Assembly (NCBI GenBank): GCA_023449275.1
Contig: JAEXJM010000004.1
Span: forward strand, 13,216 to 77,215
Length of the DNA: 64,000 nucleotides
From: Pseudomonadota bacterium
GTDB taxonomy: Bacteria > Pseudomonadota > Gammaproteobacteria > Burkholderiales > Burkholderiaceae_D
Reading direction: 5' to 3'
This document shows, piece after piece, positions 26,762 to 35,959 of the stretch (positions are counted from its first letter, which is position 1; each line of letters starts with the position of its first letter). Position numbers and translations under genes: made by a program. Under the pieces are notes generated by a model. That model did no database searches. It was not told the origin of the DNA and saw only the letters and a program-made list of their open reading frames with translations.

Positions 26762-27736
26762 TTATCCGTCAATCAAACATTCGTCCAAATTCATTTCGAT
26801 AGTCTCTTTGATTGAATCCAGCGCCTCAAAGCGTTTCCGGTACAAGCTTCTTTTGCTTGATTTGATTTCTTCCATACTCTTTCTGGTCTCGGTCAGCGGC
26901 AATTTATAAAAACGCTCGTCAGCAGAAGGCACTCCTTCCACCTCATCCCAAAACTCATCCAGAGATATCTTCAGTTTCCGGTCAAGCCGGAGATGATTGT
27001 TTGTGTAATACCCCTTGTCAGAAACGGCGTAAATGGACGCCACACCCAACACCTTCGCCATTACCTGAACAGCATATAAAATCAGGTTTTTCGTTCGATA
27101 ACCATGAAAGTGTTTGGTCAGTTGCCTGATAATATCCAGTGCGTTTTCCGTATTGGAACCCTGTATCGCGCCTATCCACAGGGCCAGACCATTATCGAGA
27201 GGATCAGGAGCCAGCCAGAATATGATCTGATACAAATTGATACTGTCGAGCCTCAAAATCAGTGAAAGCAACCCTTCCTTTTTCTGGCCCGGCTCGAATA
27301 TGACAAGCAAAGACAGATTCCTGTCCTCAAATGTCCCCTCCCAGACTTTCAGTCCTCCTTCAAGATAGAATTTTCTGACAGCCCTGGCATCGATTTTATT
27401 TTCAAGATAATCGAAATGGCTTTCAATGATCCGGAAACGATTTTCAAATGAAGACTTCTTATAGAAAAACTGTCGTGTCGCCTGTTCATAAAAAAAAGGA
27501 AGGCGGGAGGACAGCTCTCTTTTGAGTGGCGTTGTCTGAAAAAAATCGAACAACTCTTTCATTTTTTTATTGTGAGCCCAGGTCCTGAATAAAAATACGA
27601 CCATTCGTTTGAACTCTTTCAAACGCGACGTCTCGTAAATCTGTTTGCTGATGGGTATGTATCTTTTCACTTGATTATTCTTTTGTGGAAACGTTTTCCA
27701 TTGAAAGGCCCGATGCCTGTCATGCCTGTTCTTCAT
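26762..27736 (-). CDS. VirK/YbjX (DUF535) family protein
   Basis: Family members have been linked to outer-membrane and antimicrobial-peptide resistance phenotypes in enterobacteria; the biochemical role is not known. The C-terminal half carries family signatures: LGVASIYAVSDKGYYTNNH, LDEFWDEVEGVP, YKLPLTETRKSMEEI and SSKRSLYRKRFEALD. I chose the ATG at 27736 (324 aa) because the frame's earliest start (GTG at 27805) lies inside a terminator hairpin. The gene sits where rseB is normally found, between rseA and degP. Confidence 0.85.
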   Translation of the reverse strand: MKNRHDRHRAFQWKTFPQKNNQVKRYIPISKQIYETSRLKEFKRMVVFLFRTWAHNKKMKELFDFFQTTPLKRELSSRLPFFYEQATRQFFYKKSSFENRFRIIESHFDYLENKIDARAVRKFYLEGGLKVWEGTFEDRNLSLLVIFEPGQKKEGLLSLILRLDSINLYQIIFWLAPDPLDNGLALWIGAIQGSNTENALDIIRQLTKHFHGYRTKNLILYAVQVMAKVLGVASIYAVSDKGYYTNNHLRLDRKLKISLDEFWDEVEGVPSADERFYKLPLTETRKSMEEIKSSKRSLYRKRFEALDSIKETIEMNLDECLIDG

Positions 27737-27781
27737 ATAAACAGGCAAATCACTACTTTCAGCTGGCTGTTTTGGAAAAGA

Positions 27782-27787
27782 ATTATA
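27782..27787 (-). promoter_or_regulatory. Candidate -10 box for the DUF535 gene
   Basis: The minus strand has a perfect TATAAT just after the rseA terminator and about 45 bases before the ATG at 27736. The -35 region overlaps the hairpin and matches poorly, so an activator or an alternative factor may be needed. Confidence 0.4.
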
Positions 27788-27797
27788 TAACACAGAA

Positions 27798-27821
27798 AAC
27801 CGCACGTTTTAACGTGCGGTT
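27798..27821 (-). terminator. Terminator after rpoE-rseA
   Basis: A perfect inverted repeat of two 11-base arms (AACCGCACGTT and its complement) with a two-base centre, 28 bases beyond the rseA stop, followed on the minus strand by a short U-run. It should separate rpoE-rseA from the DUF535 and protease genes. Confidence 0.75.
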
Positions 27822-27848
27822 CGGTTTAAATACGGGATTCAGACAATA

Positions 27849-28151
27849 TCAGGCAACGGATTCTTCTTTCAACGCCCCTGCCCTGCAGTCGCCAGTTTTC
27901 GAAGATCCGCCCTTTTCTTCAGACCCCGACAGAACCGAATCGGAATATTCCCGCTGCAAGGCCCGTTTGAGCCTGTCTTGAAATGGCTCAGTGGTTCGGG
28001 TACGTGACTGGTTATAACGAATGGTTTCCCCAATCACTCTATAGATATTGACGAGTTCTTTTACTTCACGCCTGTTCTCACTTCCAAGCTGCCGCAACTC
28101 TTTTTCATTCAATTCACTATCAACGAATGCGGAAACCAATTCCTTTTCCAT
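27849..28151 (-). CDS. RseA-like anti-sigma factor, short and without a membrane segment
   Basis: Lies 41 bases downstream of rpoE, in the rseA position. The N-terminal half looks like the RseA sigma-binding domain: KELVSAFVDSELNEKELRQL at residues 3-22, then a helix around INIYRVIGETIRYN-like residues 35-48 and FQDRLKRALQREY at 57-69. RseA proteins usually have about 200 residues with one membrane helix and a periplasmic tail. This one ends at 100 aa in a polar, Ser/Gly-rich tail with no hydrophobic stretch and no HxxxCxxC zinc motif. AGGAA lies just before the ATG. A terminator closely follows its stop. Confidence 0.75.
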   Translation of the reverse strand: MEKELVSAFVDSELNEKELRQLGSENRREVKELVNIYRVIGETIRYNQSRTRTTEPFQDRLKRALQREYSDSVLSGSEEKGGSSKTGDCRAGALKEESVA

Positions 28152-28192
28152 TTTCCTGTTCTCTTTCTGTCGATAATATTCTTATTATTCTT

Positions 28193-28813
28193 TTACCATC
28201 TTTTATCCACCCCTGTTCCCAAAAGGGGCCTTAACCGCACCGCAATCGATTCACGGGCACGGAAAATCCGGCTTCTCACCGTCCCGATAGGACACTCCAT
28301 TATGGCAGCGATTTCATCATAACTAAGCCCGTCCATTTCCCGCAAGGATAAAGCCATTCTCAAATCGTCAGGCAATTCTTCCATGGCGACATTGACCGTT
28401 TCCGCAATTTGCTTGGAAGCCAGCATGGACTCCGGTGTATTGATATCTCTCAGGTTTTCGCCTTCTTCAAAGGCCTCGACCTGTTCGGCCGTCGCGTCGG
28501 TGGATGTCGGAACCCGTCTTCCCTGATTGTCCAGAAAGTTCTTGGCCGTATTGATACCGATCCGGTACAACCAAGTATAAAAGGCGGAATCGCCCCTGAA
28601 CTGGTGAAGCGCACGATACGCCTTGATAAAAGTTTCCTGCACCACATCCTCGGCTTCCGTCTGATTGGAAACCAAACGCAATACCAGCCTGAACAACTTT
28701 CGCTGGTATTTGGTAACCAACAGGTCGAAAGCCATTTTGTCTCCCTGCTGGACACGCTCGACAAGCCGTTTATCTATCTCACGTTCAGTTGACACAATCG
28801 ATAACCCCGTCAT
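28193..28813 (-). CDS. rpoE: Extracytoplasmic sigma factor RpoE (sigma-E)
   Basis: ECF sigma factor for envelope stress. The 206 aa product has region 2 (KMAFDLLVTKYQRKLFRLVL, AEDVVQETFIKAYRAL, FYTWLYRIGINTAKN), a linker and region 4 (LPDDLRMALSLREMDGLSYDEIA, GTVRSRIFRARE), all full length. It is preceded by its own sigma-E-like promoter and followed by the RseA-like gene. The neighbouring fabF-(YgfX-like)-rpoE order is seen in other betaproteobacteria. Confidence 0.96.
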   Translation of the reverse strand: MTGLSIVSTEREIDKRLVERVQQGDKMAFDLLVTKYQRKLFRLVLRLVSNQTEAEDVVQETFIKAYRALHQFRGDSAFYTWLYRIGINTAKNFLDNQGRRVPTSTDATAEQVEAFEEGENLRDINTPESMLASKQIAETVNVAMEELPDDLRMALSLREMDGLSYDEIAAIMECPIGTVRSRIFRARESIAVRLRPLLGTGVDKRW

Positions 28814-28834
28814 GTTGCAACCGTTCGTAACCCG

Positions 28835-28862
28835 TTAGAGTTACTGAATGGCAATAAGTTCA
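28835..28862 (-). promoter_or_regulatory. Sigma-E-type promoter in front of rpoE
   Basis: On the minus strand TGAACTT (-35; 28856-28862) is separated by 16 bases from TCTAA (-10; 28835-28839). This fits the sigma-E/AlgU consensus GGAACTT-N16-TCTGA at almost every base. The likely transcript start is near 28828, about 15 bases before the rpoE ATG. It implies positive autoregulation. Confidence 0.7.
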
Positions 28863-29369
28863 CAAAATATTCATTTTTTCATGCATTTTCCTGTGAGCTT
28901 CAATCCATCGAATCGAGGTATATAAAGACTTGAATTGTTCCTTTTTCACGGAATCCGGGCAAATCAGGACGATGGTTTTTCTGCCGTTCCCGGTTTTCAG
29001 TCGCAAAATCAGCAATGCCGGCCATACTGTTGAATTTTCCGCCAATTCCCAACTTTCGATGCAAGTGGAAGAAAAGGTATCCTCTGACGATGGTTTTGAA
29101 ACACTTCTTCTATATTCCTTCAAGCGTATTTGTCCGTTGCCGGAAATATCAATCCGAAGCGTTTTTCTTGATATGAAATAACTGAAAATGAGAAAGAAAA
29201 ATGTGAGTACCAGAAACAACACCAGTAATTGACGGGAAACGAATGAAAAATGACCGACCTTTCCCATGCCGATCAGGATACCGGTCAATAGAAAGAAGGT
29301 TGCAAAACCAAGAAAAATGGAGGAAAAAATCCGGGAAGGCCTGATTTCTGCGGAAATGGCTATCGACAT
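28860..29369 (-). CDS. Small membrane protein, YgfX-like
   Basis: From the ATG at 29369 it has 169 aa with two membrane helices close together (IFLGFATFFLLTGILIGM and QLLVLFLVLTFFFLIFSYFI) followed by a soluble C-terminal part containing ESWELAENSTVWPALLILRLK. This layout and the position between fabF and rpoE match the YgfX family, an inner-membrane protein linked to succinate dehydrogenase assembly factors or cell-shape toxicity in E. coli. The match is by layout, not by strong sequence identity. The in-frame ATG at 29423 lies within the fabF terminator hairpin, so it is unlikely. Confidence 0.6.
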   Translation of the reverse strand: MSIAISAEIRPSRIFSSIFLGFATFFLLTGILIGMGKVGHFSFVSRQLLVLFLVLTFFFLIFSYFISRKTLRIDISGNGQIRLKEYRRSVSKPSSEDTFSSTCIESWELAENSTVWPALLILRLKTGNGRKTIVLICPDSVKKEQFKSLYTSIRWIEAHRKMHEKMNIL

Positions 29370-29410
29370 GTCTGTAGTTTTTATGAATCCTTCTACCGGG
29401 ACTATAAATG

Positions 29411-29446
29411 ACAAAAGCCACATTCACAACATGTGAATGTGGCTTT
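29411..29446 (-). terminator. Terminator after fabF
   Basis: A perfect 14-base inverted repeat (29414-29427 and 29433-29446; arm AAAGCCACATTCAC) with a five-base loop, 14 bases beyond the fabF stop and followed by TTTT on the minus strand. Confidence 0.85.
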
Positions 29447-29460
29447 ATAAACCGCTGAAA

Positions 29461-30708
29461 TCAGATTTTGCCGAAAATCAGCGAACCGTTTGTACCACCA
29501 AAACCAAACGAATTCTTCAATGCATAATCGATCTTCATGTCTCTGGCTGTATTGGCGCAGTAATCCAGATCACAAAGAGGATCCTGATTGAAAATATTGA
29601 TGGTAGGAGGGGCAACCTGGTTATAAATAGCCAGGGCTGTAATAACCGATTCCAGACCGCCAGCACCTCCCAGAAGATGACCGACCATGGACTTGGAAGA
29701 ACTGATGACGACTTTTTTCGCATGTTCTCCCAGCGTCCGTTTGACCGCGGTCGTTTCAGCAACGTCACCCAGTGGAGTCGATGTACCGTGCGCGTTGATG
29801 TAATTGACCTGATCCGGATTGATCTGTGCATCGTTGATCGCATTGAGCATACATGCACTTGCACCACTGCCGTCTTCACGTGGAGCCGTCATGTGATTGG
29901 CATCGGCGCTCATGCCAAAGCCGACTACTTCTGCATAAATTTTGGCGCCACGAGCCTTTGCGTGCTCATATTCTTCCAGAACCAGCACACCGGCGCCTTC
30001 ACCCAGGACAAAGCCATCCCTGTCCTTGTCCCATGGTCTGGACGCTGTTGAAGGGTCGTCATTTCTCGAGGAAAGGGCACGGGCAGCGGCAAAACCACCG
30101 AGTCCCAAAGGAGAAATGGTCGATTCCGCACCGCCTGCAATCATAACGTCAGCATCACCATATGCAATGATACGTGCACCGAAGCCGATGGAATGCAGGC
30201 CGGTTGAACAAGCCGTCACAATCGACAGGTTCGGCCCTCTCAAGCCATAACGGATTGAAAGAAAACCGGAAATCATATTGATGATTGAAGCCGGCACAAA
30301 GAACGGGCTGATACGGCGGGGGCCGCGTTTTGCCAGTTCCGCATGCGTCTGCTCAATCATGGGCAAACCACCAATGCCCGATCCAATATTGACACCGATA
30401 CGACCTGCGTTCTCGTCGGTAACGACGATACCACTATCCTCGATTGCCTGGATACCTGCTGCCATTCCATAATGAATGAAGGTATCCATATGACGTGATT
30501 CTTTACCTGGAATATATTTTTCCAGCGGGAAGTCCTTTACTTCACCGGCAAAAGTCGTGCTGAAGGCGGATGCATCGAATCGGGTAATGGGTCCAATACC
30601 GGATTTACCCGATGTCACTGCATTCCACATTTCAGCTACTGTATTGCCTACAGGCGAAATACATCCCAGTCCGGTAATCACGACCCGGCGTTGTCCCATA
30701 CGGCTCAA
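29461..30708 (-). CDS. fabF: 3-oxoacyl-[ACP] synthase II
   Basis: Elongating condensing enzyme of type II fatty acid synthesis. The 415 aa protein has the active-site Cys in [10 protein letters not shown] and the two histidines in [11 protein letters not shown] and [10 protein letters not shown], with the [10 protein letters not shown]-terminal loop. The ATG three codons further in ([12 protein letters not shown]) is an equally plausible start. Downstream of acpP by 26 bases. Confidence 0.97.
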   Translation of the reverse strand: MSRMGQRRVVITGLGCISPVGNTVAEMWNAVTSGKSGIGPITRFDASAFSTTFAGEVKDFPLEKYIPGKESRHMDTFIHYGMAAGIQAIEDSGIVVTDENAGRIGVNIGSGIGGLPMIEQTHAELAKRGPRRISPFFVPASIINMISGFLSIRYGLRGPNLSIVTACSTGLHSIGFGARIIAYGDADVMIAGGAESTISPLGLGGFAAARALSSRNDDPSTASRPWDKDRDGFVLGEGAGVLVLEEYEHAKARGAKIYAEVVGFGMSADANHMTAPREDGSGASACMLNAINDAQINPDQVNYINAHGTSTPLGDVAETTAVKRTLGEHAKKVVISSSKSMVGHLLGGAGGLESVITALAIYNQVAPPTINIFNQDPLCDLDYCANTARDMKIDYALKNSFGFGGTNGSLIFGKI

Positions 30709-30734
30709 GCTGCTCTCCCTGTCTCTAGATTTTA

Positions 30735-30974
30735 TTAGGACTGCATGTTAGCTGTTGCATAATCGACGGCCTGTTGAACGGTCGTGATTTTTTCAGCCTG
30801 TTCGTCCGGAATTTCAATTTCAAATTCGTCTTCAAGTGCCATGACGAGTTCTACGGTATCAAGCGAATCGGCACCCAGATCGTCTACGAAAGACGATTCC
30901 AGTTTGATTTCGTCTTCAGCAACACCCAGTTGCTCAGCAACGATTTTCTTTACGCGTTGTTCGATATCGGACAT
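30735..30974 (-). CDS. acpP: Acyl carrier protein
   Basis: Carries growing acyl chains on a phosphopantetheine arm. The 79 aa acidic protein has the attachment serine in [16 protein letters not shown] near residue 38. A strong GGAG site precedes the ATG. It is between fabG and fabF, as usual, but separated from fabG by 166 bases that hold a terminator and a probable promoter. Confidence 0.98.
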   Translation of the reverse strand: MSDIEQRVKKIVAEQLGVAEDEIKLESSFVDDLGADSLDTVELVMALEDEFEIEIPDEQAEKITTVQQAVDYATANMQS

Positions 30975-31036
30975 TTGTTGGCTCCAAGTTATTAAAAAAT
31001 ATTAATTTATAGAAATTTTGTAGAAAAAGTGCGCGC

Positions 31037-31042
31037 ATTTTA
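31037..31042 (-). promoter_or_regulatory. Candidate -10 box of acpP
   Basis: The minus strand reads TAAAAT about 63 bases upstream of the acpP ATG, directly after the fabG terminator. The -35 position (GTGAAT, 17-18 bases away) is a weak match. A separate promoter would fit the high demand for this protein. Confidence 0.4.
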
Positions 31043-31054
31043 GCAGGTTTGCGC

Positions 31055-31095
31055 AAAAAAATTCACTTCACAGGTTAAGTTCCGGCTCAAGTGAA
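31055..31095 (-). terminator. Terminator between fabG and acpP
   Basis: On the minus strand TTCACTT (31089-31095) pairs with AAGTGAA (31062-31068) across a 20-base loop, followed at once by seven U. It starts 46 bases beyond the fabG stop. The stem is short, so termination may be partial. Confidence 0.6.
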
Positions 31096-31140
31096 ATAAT
31101 TATAGTCAAAAAAATCTGCTGATAAATGGTCCTTTCTCGT

Positions 31141-31896
31141 TCAGTTCATAAACATGCCGCCATTTACGTGCACAACCGTGCCTGTAATGTAAGCTGCTTT
31201 TGGTGAAGCAAGAAAGGCGACTGCGGCTGCCACGTCTTCGGGGTTGCCGAAACGGGCCAGCGGAATCTGCTTCAACATATTCGTTACGACATCTTCCGGC
31301 AGGGATTTGGTCATATCGGTATCGATAAAGCCCGGTGCGATGCAATTGACGGTGATGTTGCGGCTGCCGACTTCACGTGCCAGTGCACGGCTCATGCTTT
31401 CAACACCTGCCTTGGAAGCGGCATAATTCATCTGTCCTGCATTGCCGATCGACCCGACAACCGAGGTGATATTGATGATACGGCCTTCCTTGGCTTTCAT
31501 CATGCCGCGCAATACTCCACGCGAAAGGCGTGCGACTGCCGTCAGGTTGACATCGATGACCTTGTCCCAGTCTTCATCTTTCATGCGCATGGCAAGCTGG
31601 TCCTGCGTGATACCCGCGTTGTTGACCAGGATATGGATGGCGCCGTATTCTTTCTGGATTTCGTCGATGACTTCACGGGAACGGTCTGCGTCTGCTACAT
31701 TCAATACGATCCCTTTGCCGGCATCAGTACGAACTTTGGCCAGATCTTCGGTAATGTGTTGCGCACCGGCTTCAGAAGTCGCCGTTCCGACGACGGTAGC
31801 CCCATGAGCGGCAAGTTCCATTGCAATGGCGTGACCGATACCACGGGATGCACCGGTTACCAGCGCGATTTTGCCTGTCAAATCCTGTTCACTCAT
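31141..31896 (-). CDS. fabG: 3-oxoacyl-[ACP] reductase
   Basis: NADPH-dependent reductase of fatty acid elongation. The 251 aa short-chain dehydrogenase has the cofactor motif TGASRGIGHAIA near residue 14, NNAG, and the catalytic Ser/Tyr/Lys in ITSVVGS and YAASKAG. The start overlaps the fabD stop by four bases. Confidence 0.97.
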   Translation of the reverse strand: MSEQDLTGKIALVTGASRGIGHAIAMELAAHGATVVGTATSEAGAQHITEDLAKVRTDAGKGIVLNVADADRSREVIDEIQKEYGAIHILVNNAGITQDQLAMRMKDEDWDKVIDVNLTAVARLSRGVLRGMMKAKEGRIINITSVVGSIGNAGQMNYAASKAGVESMSRALAREVGSRNITVNCIAPGFIDTDMTKSLPEDVVTNMLKQIPLARFGNPEDVAAAVAFLASPKAAYITGTVVHVNGGMFMN

Positions 31897-32825
31897 TTCA
31901 GAGACTCCAATACTTTATCCAGAGAAGCCTGATCGACGATGGCGTCGCCGGTCAGTGAAGAATTGATCCGTTTGGACAAGCCTGCCAATACCTTGCCCGG
32001 GCCGCATTCAATAACGTTCGTAATGCCCATGCCAGCCATCTTGTCAATTGTTTCAACCCAGCGAACGGAACTGGCGACCTGACGGACAAGCGCGTCCTTG
32101 ATGGCTTCAGGATTGTCCAGAATGGCAACGTCTACATTGTTGATCAATGGAATTTTCGGGGCCGAGAATTCCAGTTTCGACATGTACTCGGCAAGCCGCA
32201 CGGAAGCGGGTTGCAACAAAGAAGAATGGAACGGTGCGGAAACAGGAAGCATCAAGGCCCGTTTCGCACCCTTGGCCTTCGCAATGTCACAGGCACGTGC
32301 CAGAGCGGTTTTGTGGCCGGCAATGACGATCTGCGTCGGTGAATTGAAATTGGCCGGTTCGACGACGTCGCTTTCGGCCGCTTCACCACAGACTGCCCTG
32401 ATTTCGTCACCCGTCAACCCGATGATTGCCGCCATGCCACCCTGGCCGACAGGAACGGCTTCCTGCATGGCCTGTGCACGGAAACGGACCAGTTTGACCG
32501 CATCCTGGAAAGGAATGACGCCGGAAGCGACAAGTGCGGAAAATTCACCCAGGCTGTGCCCGGCGACCACTTCAGGAGCAGCGCCACCGGCAGCGATCCA
32601 CGCACGGTAAAAAGCGACTGACGACGAGAGCATGACCGGCTGGGTATTGGTGGTCAGGTCCAGATCTTCCTTGGGACCTTCCGCAATCATTTTGCCCAGA
32701 TCGAACCCCAAAGCATCGGACGCTTCGGCAAGCGTGTCCTGTACCACCCTGTTGCCGGCAAAACCATTCAACATTCCGACTGCCTGGGAACCCTGGCCCG
32801 GGAAAACAAAAGCAAATTTAGGCAT
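31893..32825 (-). CDS. fabD: Malonyl-CoA:ACP transacylase
   Basis: Loads malonyl groups onto ACP. The 310 aa product has the FVFPGQGSQAVGM start, the active-site serine in GHSLGEFSALV near residue 93, and the downstream histidine in APFHSSLLQPA. It is 41 bases downstream of fabH and overlaps fabG. Confidence 0.97.
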   Translation of the reverse strand: MPKFAFVFPGQGSQAVGMLNGFAGNRVVQDTLAEASDALGFDLGKMIAEGPKEDLDLTTNTQPVMLSSSVAFYRAWIAAGGAAPEVVAGHSLGEFSALVASGVIPFQDAVKLVRFRAQAMQEAVPVGQGGMAAIIGLTGDEIRAVCGEAAESDVVEPANFNSPTQIVIAGHKTALARACDIAKAKGAKRALMLPVSAPFHSSLLQPASVRLAEYMSKLEFSAPKIPLINNVDVAILDNPEAIKDALVRQVASSVRWVETIDKMAGMGITNVIECGPGKVLAGLSKRINSSLTGDAIVDQASLDKVLESLK

Positions 32826-32866
32826 AGTTATTCCGTCTCTTCATTAATCGTCAAAAATTGGCACCA

Positions 32867-33853
32867 TTACATTTTTGCCACAACCGCGCCCCAGGTCAAG
32901 CCACCGCCGATTGCCGCCAGCAGGATATTCTGGCCTGGCCTGATCCGGCCGTCACGAACGCCCCTGTCGATCGCCAGAGGAATGGAGGCCGCAGACGTAT
33001 TGCCATGCTGGTCGACCGTGACAATGATCTTTTCGTTGGGGATATCCAGCTTTTTCGCCGAACTTTGCATGATGCGCAAATTGGCCTGATGCGGGATCAT
33101 CCAGTCAATATCGGTATTTTTCAGCCCCGCTTTTTCAAGCGCTTCCATCCCGACCTTGTCCATCCAGGTCACGGCAAGCTTGAACACGGCTTTCCCGTCC
33201 ATATAGACGAAAGCCTTGCCTTCCACCACGCCATTGCTCAGTTTGCCAGGCAGGGAAAGAATATCACCATAATGCCCGTCTGCATGCAGGGACGTGGCAA
33301 GAATACCCGGTTCTTCGGAAGCGGACAAAACGACGGCGCCAGCGCCATCGCCAAACAGAACGCAGGTCGTCCTGTCGTTATAGTCGACAATACGGGAATA
33401 GGTTTCAGCGCCAACGACCAGAACCTTCTTGTAAACACCGGCCCGGATGAAGCTGTCAGCGACGGACAGGGCATACAGAAAACCGCTGCAGACCGCCTGT
33501 ACGTCAAAAGCCGCGCAATTGCTGGTAACGCCCAGTTTCTTCTGAACCATACAAGCCGTGCTCGGGAATCCGCCAAAAAAATCGGGAGTGGAAGTCGCCA
33601 GAATGATCATGTCGATATCGTTGGCATCACAGCCCGCCATTTCAAGGGCATTCCGTGCCGCGTTTACACCGAGATCGCTTGACTGGACACCTTCATCGGC
33701 ATAATGTCTGGCTTCGATTCCGCTTCGGGTTTTGATCCATTCATCAGAGGTTTCAACCCCCTGTTTGGCCAGGAGGGCGGCCAGTTCGTCATTTGTAATC
33801 CGTTTTGGAGGTAAATAGCTACCGGTACCGATTATTTTGGCGTAGATGGTCAT
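32867..33853 (-). CDS. fabH: 3-oxoacyl-[ACP] synthase III
   Basis: Starts fatty acid synthesis by condensing acetyl-CoA with malonyl-ACP. The 328 aa protein has the catalytic Cys in [10 protein letters not shown] near residue 112, His in [12 protein letters not shown] and Asn in [12 protein letters not shown]. Its start overlaps the plsX stop by four bases. Confidence 0.97.
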   Translation of the reverse strand: MTIYAKIIGTGSYLPPKRITNDELAALLAKQGVETSDEWIKTRSGIEARHYADEGVQSSDLGVNAARNALEMAGCDANDIDMIILATSTPDFFGGFPSTACMVQKKLGVTSNCAAFDVQAVCSGFLYALSVADSFIRAGVYKKVLVVGAETYSRIVDYNDRTTCVLFGDGAGAVVLSASEEPGILATSLHADGHYGDILSLPGKLSNGVVEGKAFVYMDGKAVFKLAVTWMDKVGMEALEKAGLKNTDIDWMIPHQANLRIMQSSAKKLDIPNEKIIVTVDQHGNTSAASIPLAIDRGVRDGRIRPGQNILLAAIGGGLTWGAVVAKM

Positions 33854-34959
33854 ACTGTTTCTTGTTCCTGTATCCCGTTTTCTTTACTGTTTTTTTCAAC
33901 TGCCTGATGTTCTTTTGATTTCCGGAGCAACTCTGCCATTGTTGTCGATATTTTCAACAATACATCGCGTCTGACCGCTTCATGAGCCCGCCTGATTGCA
34001 CATTCATATGCATAGGCATCCGCACTACCGTGACTCTTGAACACCAATCCGCGCAAACCCAGCATGCATGCACCGTTAAACCGCGAAGGATTCAGACGCT
34101 GCCGGATCGACTTTAAGGCATTGCCGGCCAGAAGAGCGCCGAGCCCGTTTAGCAGGCTGCTCCGGAACTCGGTTACCAAGACATTGCGGACGAAACGACC
34201 AAGCCCCTCAATGGATTTCAGGGTAACGTTTCCGACAAACCCGTCGCAGACAATGACATCGCAATTCCCTTCGAAAATATCGTTTCCTTCTGCATTGCCA
34301 TAAAAATTAAGTGTACCATTCTCGTGCTCGATATGGAGCAAATCGCCGGCTTTTTTTACGACATCGTTACCCTTGATGGATTCGGTTCCGACATTAAGCA
34401 ACCCGATTTTCGGCTGCGGATTGCCTTCGATATTAGCAAAAAGGGCCGACCCCATCAGAGCAAACTGGTGCAGATGTTCCGCCTCACAGTCGACATTGGC
34501 TCCCAGATCCAGCATATAGGTGGGACCGTTTTTCTGGTTCGGTAAAATGGCACAGATAGCCGGGCGATCAACACCCGGCAATGTTTTGAGAAGATAACGC
34601 GAAACAGCCATCAGCGCACCAGTATTTCCGGCCGACACGCACGCATGAACCTCGCCATCCTTGACCAGCTGAATGGCGACACGCATGGAAGAATCCTTTT
34701 TCCTGCGCAAGGCAACCTCGATCGGATCGTCCATCCTGACGACCTCGCTGGCATGTCTTACCTTGATGCGGGGATGATTCTCGGCCTTGTGCTTTTTCAG
34801 CTCGGCCTCGACCAGCTCTTGCTGGCCGACAAGAACGAGCTCGACCGCAGATTCCTGTTTCAAAAAGGAAAGCGATGCGGGAACAGTGACAGACAATCCA
34901 TGGTCACCCCCCATACAATCAATTGAAATTTTTACAGTTTCCGTTTCGTTCTGAAGCAC
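33850..34959 (-). CDS. plsX: Phosphate acyltransferase PlsX
   Basis: Makes acyl-phosphate from acyl-ACP for phospholipid synthesis. The 369 aa product has the family start [13 protein letters not shown] (residues 9-21), [14 protein letters not shown] and [15 protein letters not shown]. The ATG at 34959 is used; the GTG at the ninth codon is an alternative that would match shorter homologues. It follows rpmF after a terminator. Confidence 0.96.
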   Translation of the reverse strand: MLQNETETVKISIDCMGGDHGLSVTVPASLSFLKQESAVELVLVGQQELVEAELKKHKAENHPRIKVRHASEVVRMDDPIEVALRRKKDSSMRVAIQLVKDGEVHACVSAGNTGALMAVSRYLLKTLPGVDRPAICAILPNQKNGPTYMLDLGANVDCEAEHLHQFALMGSALFANIEGNPQPKIGLLNVGTESIKGNDVVKKAGDLLHIEHENGTLNFYGNAEGNDIFEGNCDVIVCDGFVGNVTLKSIEGLGRFVRNVLVTEFRSSLLNGLGALLAGNALKSIRQRLNPSRFNGACMLGLRGLVFKSHGSADAYAYECAIRRAHEAVRRDVLLKISTTMAELLRKSKEHQAVEKNSKENGIQEQETV

Positions 34960-35017
34960 GTTTCAACCGGATTTTCATCCGTCTCCCTACGTTACCTACT
35001 CACGCAAAAGTAACAAT

Positions 35018-35051
35018 AAAAAAGGCGCCAGGTAACAAAACCTATTGCGCC
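35018..35051 (-). terminator. Terminator between rpmF and plsX
   Basis: On the minus strand GGCGC (35047-35051) pairs with GCGCC, and an inner AGGT pairs with ACCT, followed by six U (35018-35023). It lies 27 bases after the rpmF stop and should uncouple yceD-rpmF from the plsX-fab cluster at least in part. Confidence 0.75.
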
Positions 35052-35077
35052 ATTGATTTCATCAACATGCTGGATGT

Positions 35078-35260
35078 TTACTGATCGTTCTGGGTATTCA
35101 ACACTTTCTTGCCACGATAAAAGCCGTTGGGGCTGATATGATGGCGGCGATGCTTTTCACCGGAAGTCGGCTCGACGGACAACTGGGTCGCTTCCAGAAA
35201 ATCATGGGAACGACGCATGCCGCGTTTCGACGGCGATTTTTTATTTTGTTGGACTGCCAT
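35078..35260 (-). CDS. rpmF: 50S ribosomal protein L32
   Basis: Small basic ribosomal protein. The 60 aa product has the family start [19 protein letters not shown] and [17 protein letters not shown]. It keeps the usual position between yceD and plsX. The cysteines of zinc-binding L32 forms are absent. Confidence 0.97.
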   Translation of the reverse strand: MAVQQNKKSPSKRGMRRSHDFLEATQLSVEPTSGEKHRRHHISPNGFYRGKKVLNTQNDQ

Positions 35261-35358
35261 AATAACTCCTGAATCAAATTTTCGGAAAATTCTAACACAT
35301 CCATCTTGTTGTCATGCGACAAAATGGAATTAGATCTTTATAAATTCATTTTTTGTTG

Positions 35359-35859
35359 TTATTCCTTTTTCTTCAGCTTTTCCAAAACGGAAAAAGGGGA
35401 TTCACGCTCGCTTTTCAGGCTATCCCCCGAAGAATCGGGACAAATCTCATGTCTTGGCGACAAGGGCAAAGACAACAGAACCTCATCTTCAATCAAATCC
35501 AGAACATTTATTTTTCCGTCAGCGACGACGACCTCAACCGAATCCTCATTGCCGAGCGCGCCTTCCATTTCATCGGCCTGTTCTTCGGTTCTGGCGACCA
35601 GAACCGCCGTTTCGGAATCAAAACCGAAGACAAGCGGCGAAAGACAACGCTGACACATCAGGTTGACCGTGCCGGACACGCTTAACATCAATTGGGCTTG
35701 ATTTCGTTTGTTGACCGTACCCGAAACCCTCCACACCAATTCGCCTTCGGAATCGGCACAGACAGCGGCCAGCCGGCCCAGTTCGGATAATGAAGCGTTT
35801 CCCTTTAAAGATTCACCGTTGCGGCAAAATTCAAATGGATCAATCAAATACGAGTTCAT
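35359..35859 (-). CDS. yceD: YceD/DUF177 family protein
   Basis: Upstream partner of rpmF in most bacteria, required for normal 23S rRNA accumulation. From the ATG at 35859 (MNSYLIDPFEFCRNGESL) it has 166 aa. It includes the CQRCLSP cysteine motif and the acidic DGKINVLDLIEDEVLLSLPLSPRH segment conserved in the family. An ATG at 35883 would add eight residues; neither start has a clear binding site. It is divergent from the maf gene. Confidence 0.9.
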   Translation of the reverse strand: MNSYLIDPFEFCRNGESLKGNASLSELGRLAAVCADSEGELVWRVSGTVNKRNQAQLMLSVSGTVNLMCQRCLSPLVFGFDSETAVLVARTEEQADEMEGALGNEDSVEVVVADGKINVLDLIEDEVLLSLPLSPRHEICPDSSGDSLKSERESPFSVLEKLKKKE

Positions 35860-35959
35860 ACACGCAAAGAGCGGTAAATTCATAATTTTAACAATATTAT
35901 TTCTTATCAGTCAAAGCTTTAGTACACTATTTAATACATTAACACTCCAAAGACACATT

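Noticed and set aside
29370..29423. Longer start of the YgfX-like protein
   Set aside because: The ATG lies within the fabF terminator stem; the shorter form matches family length better.
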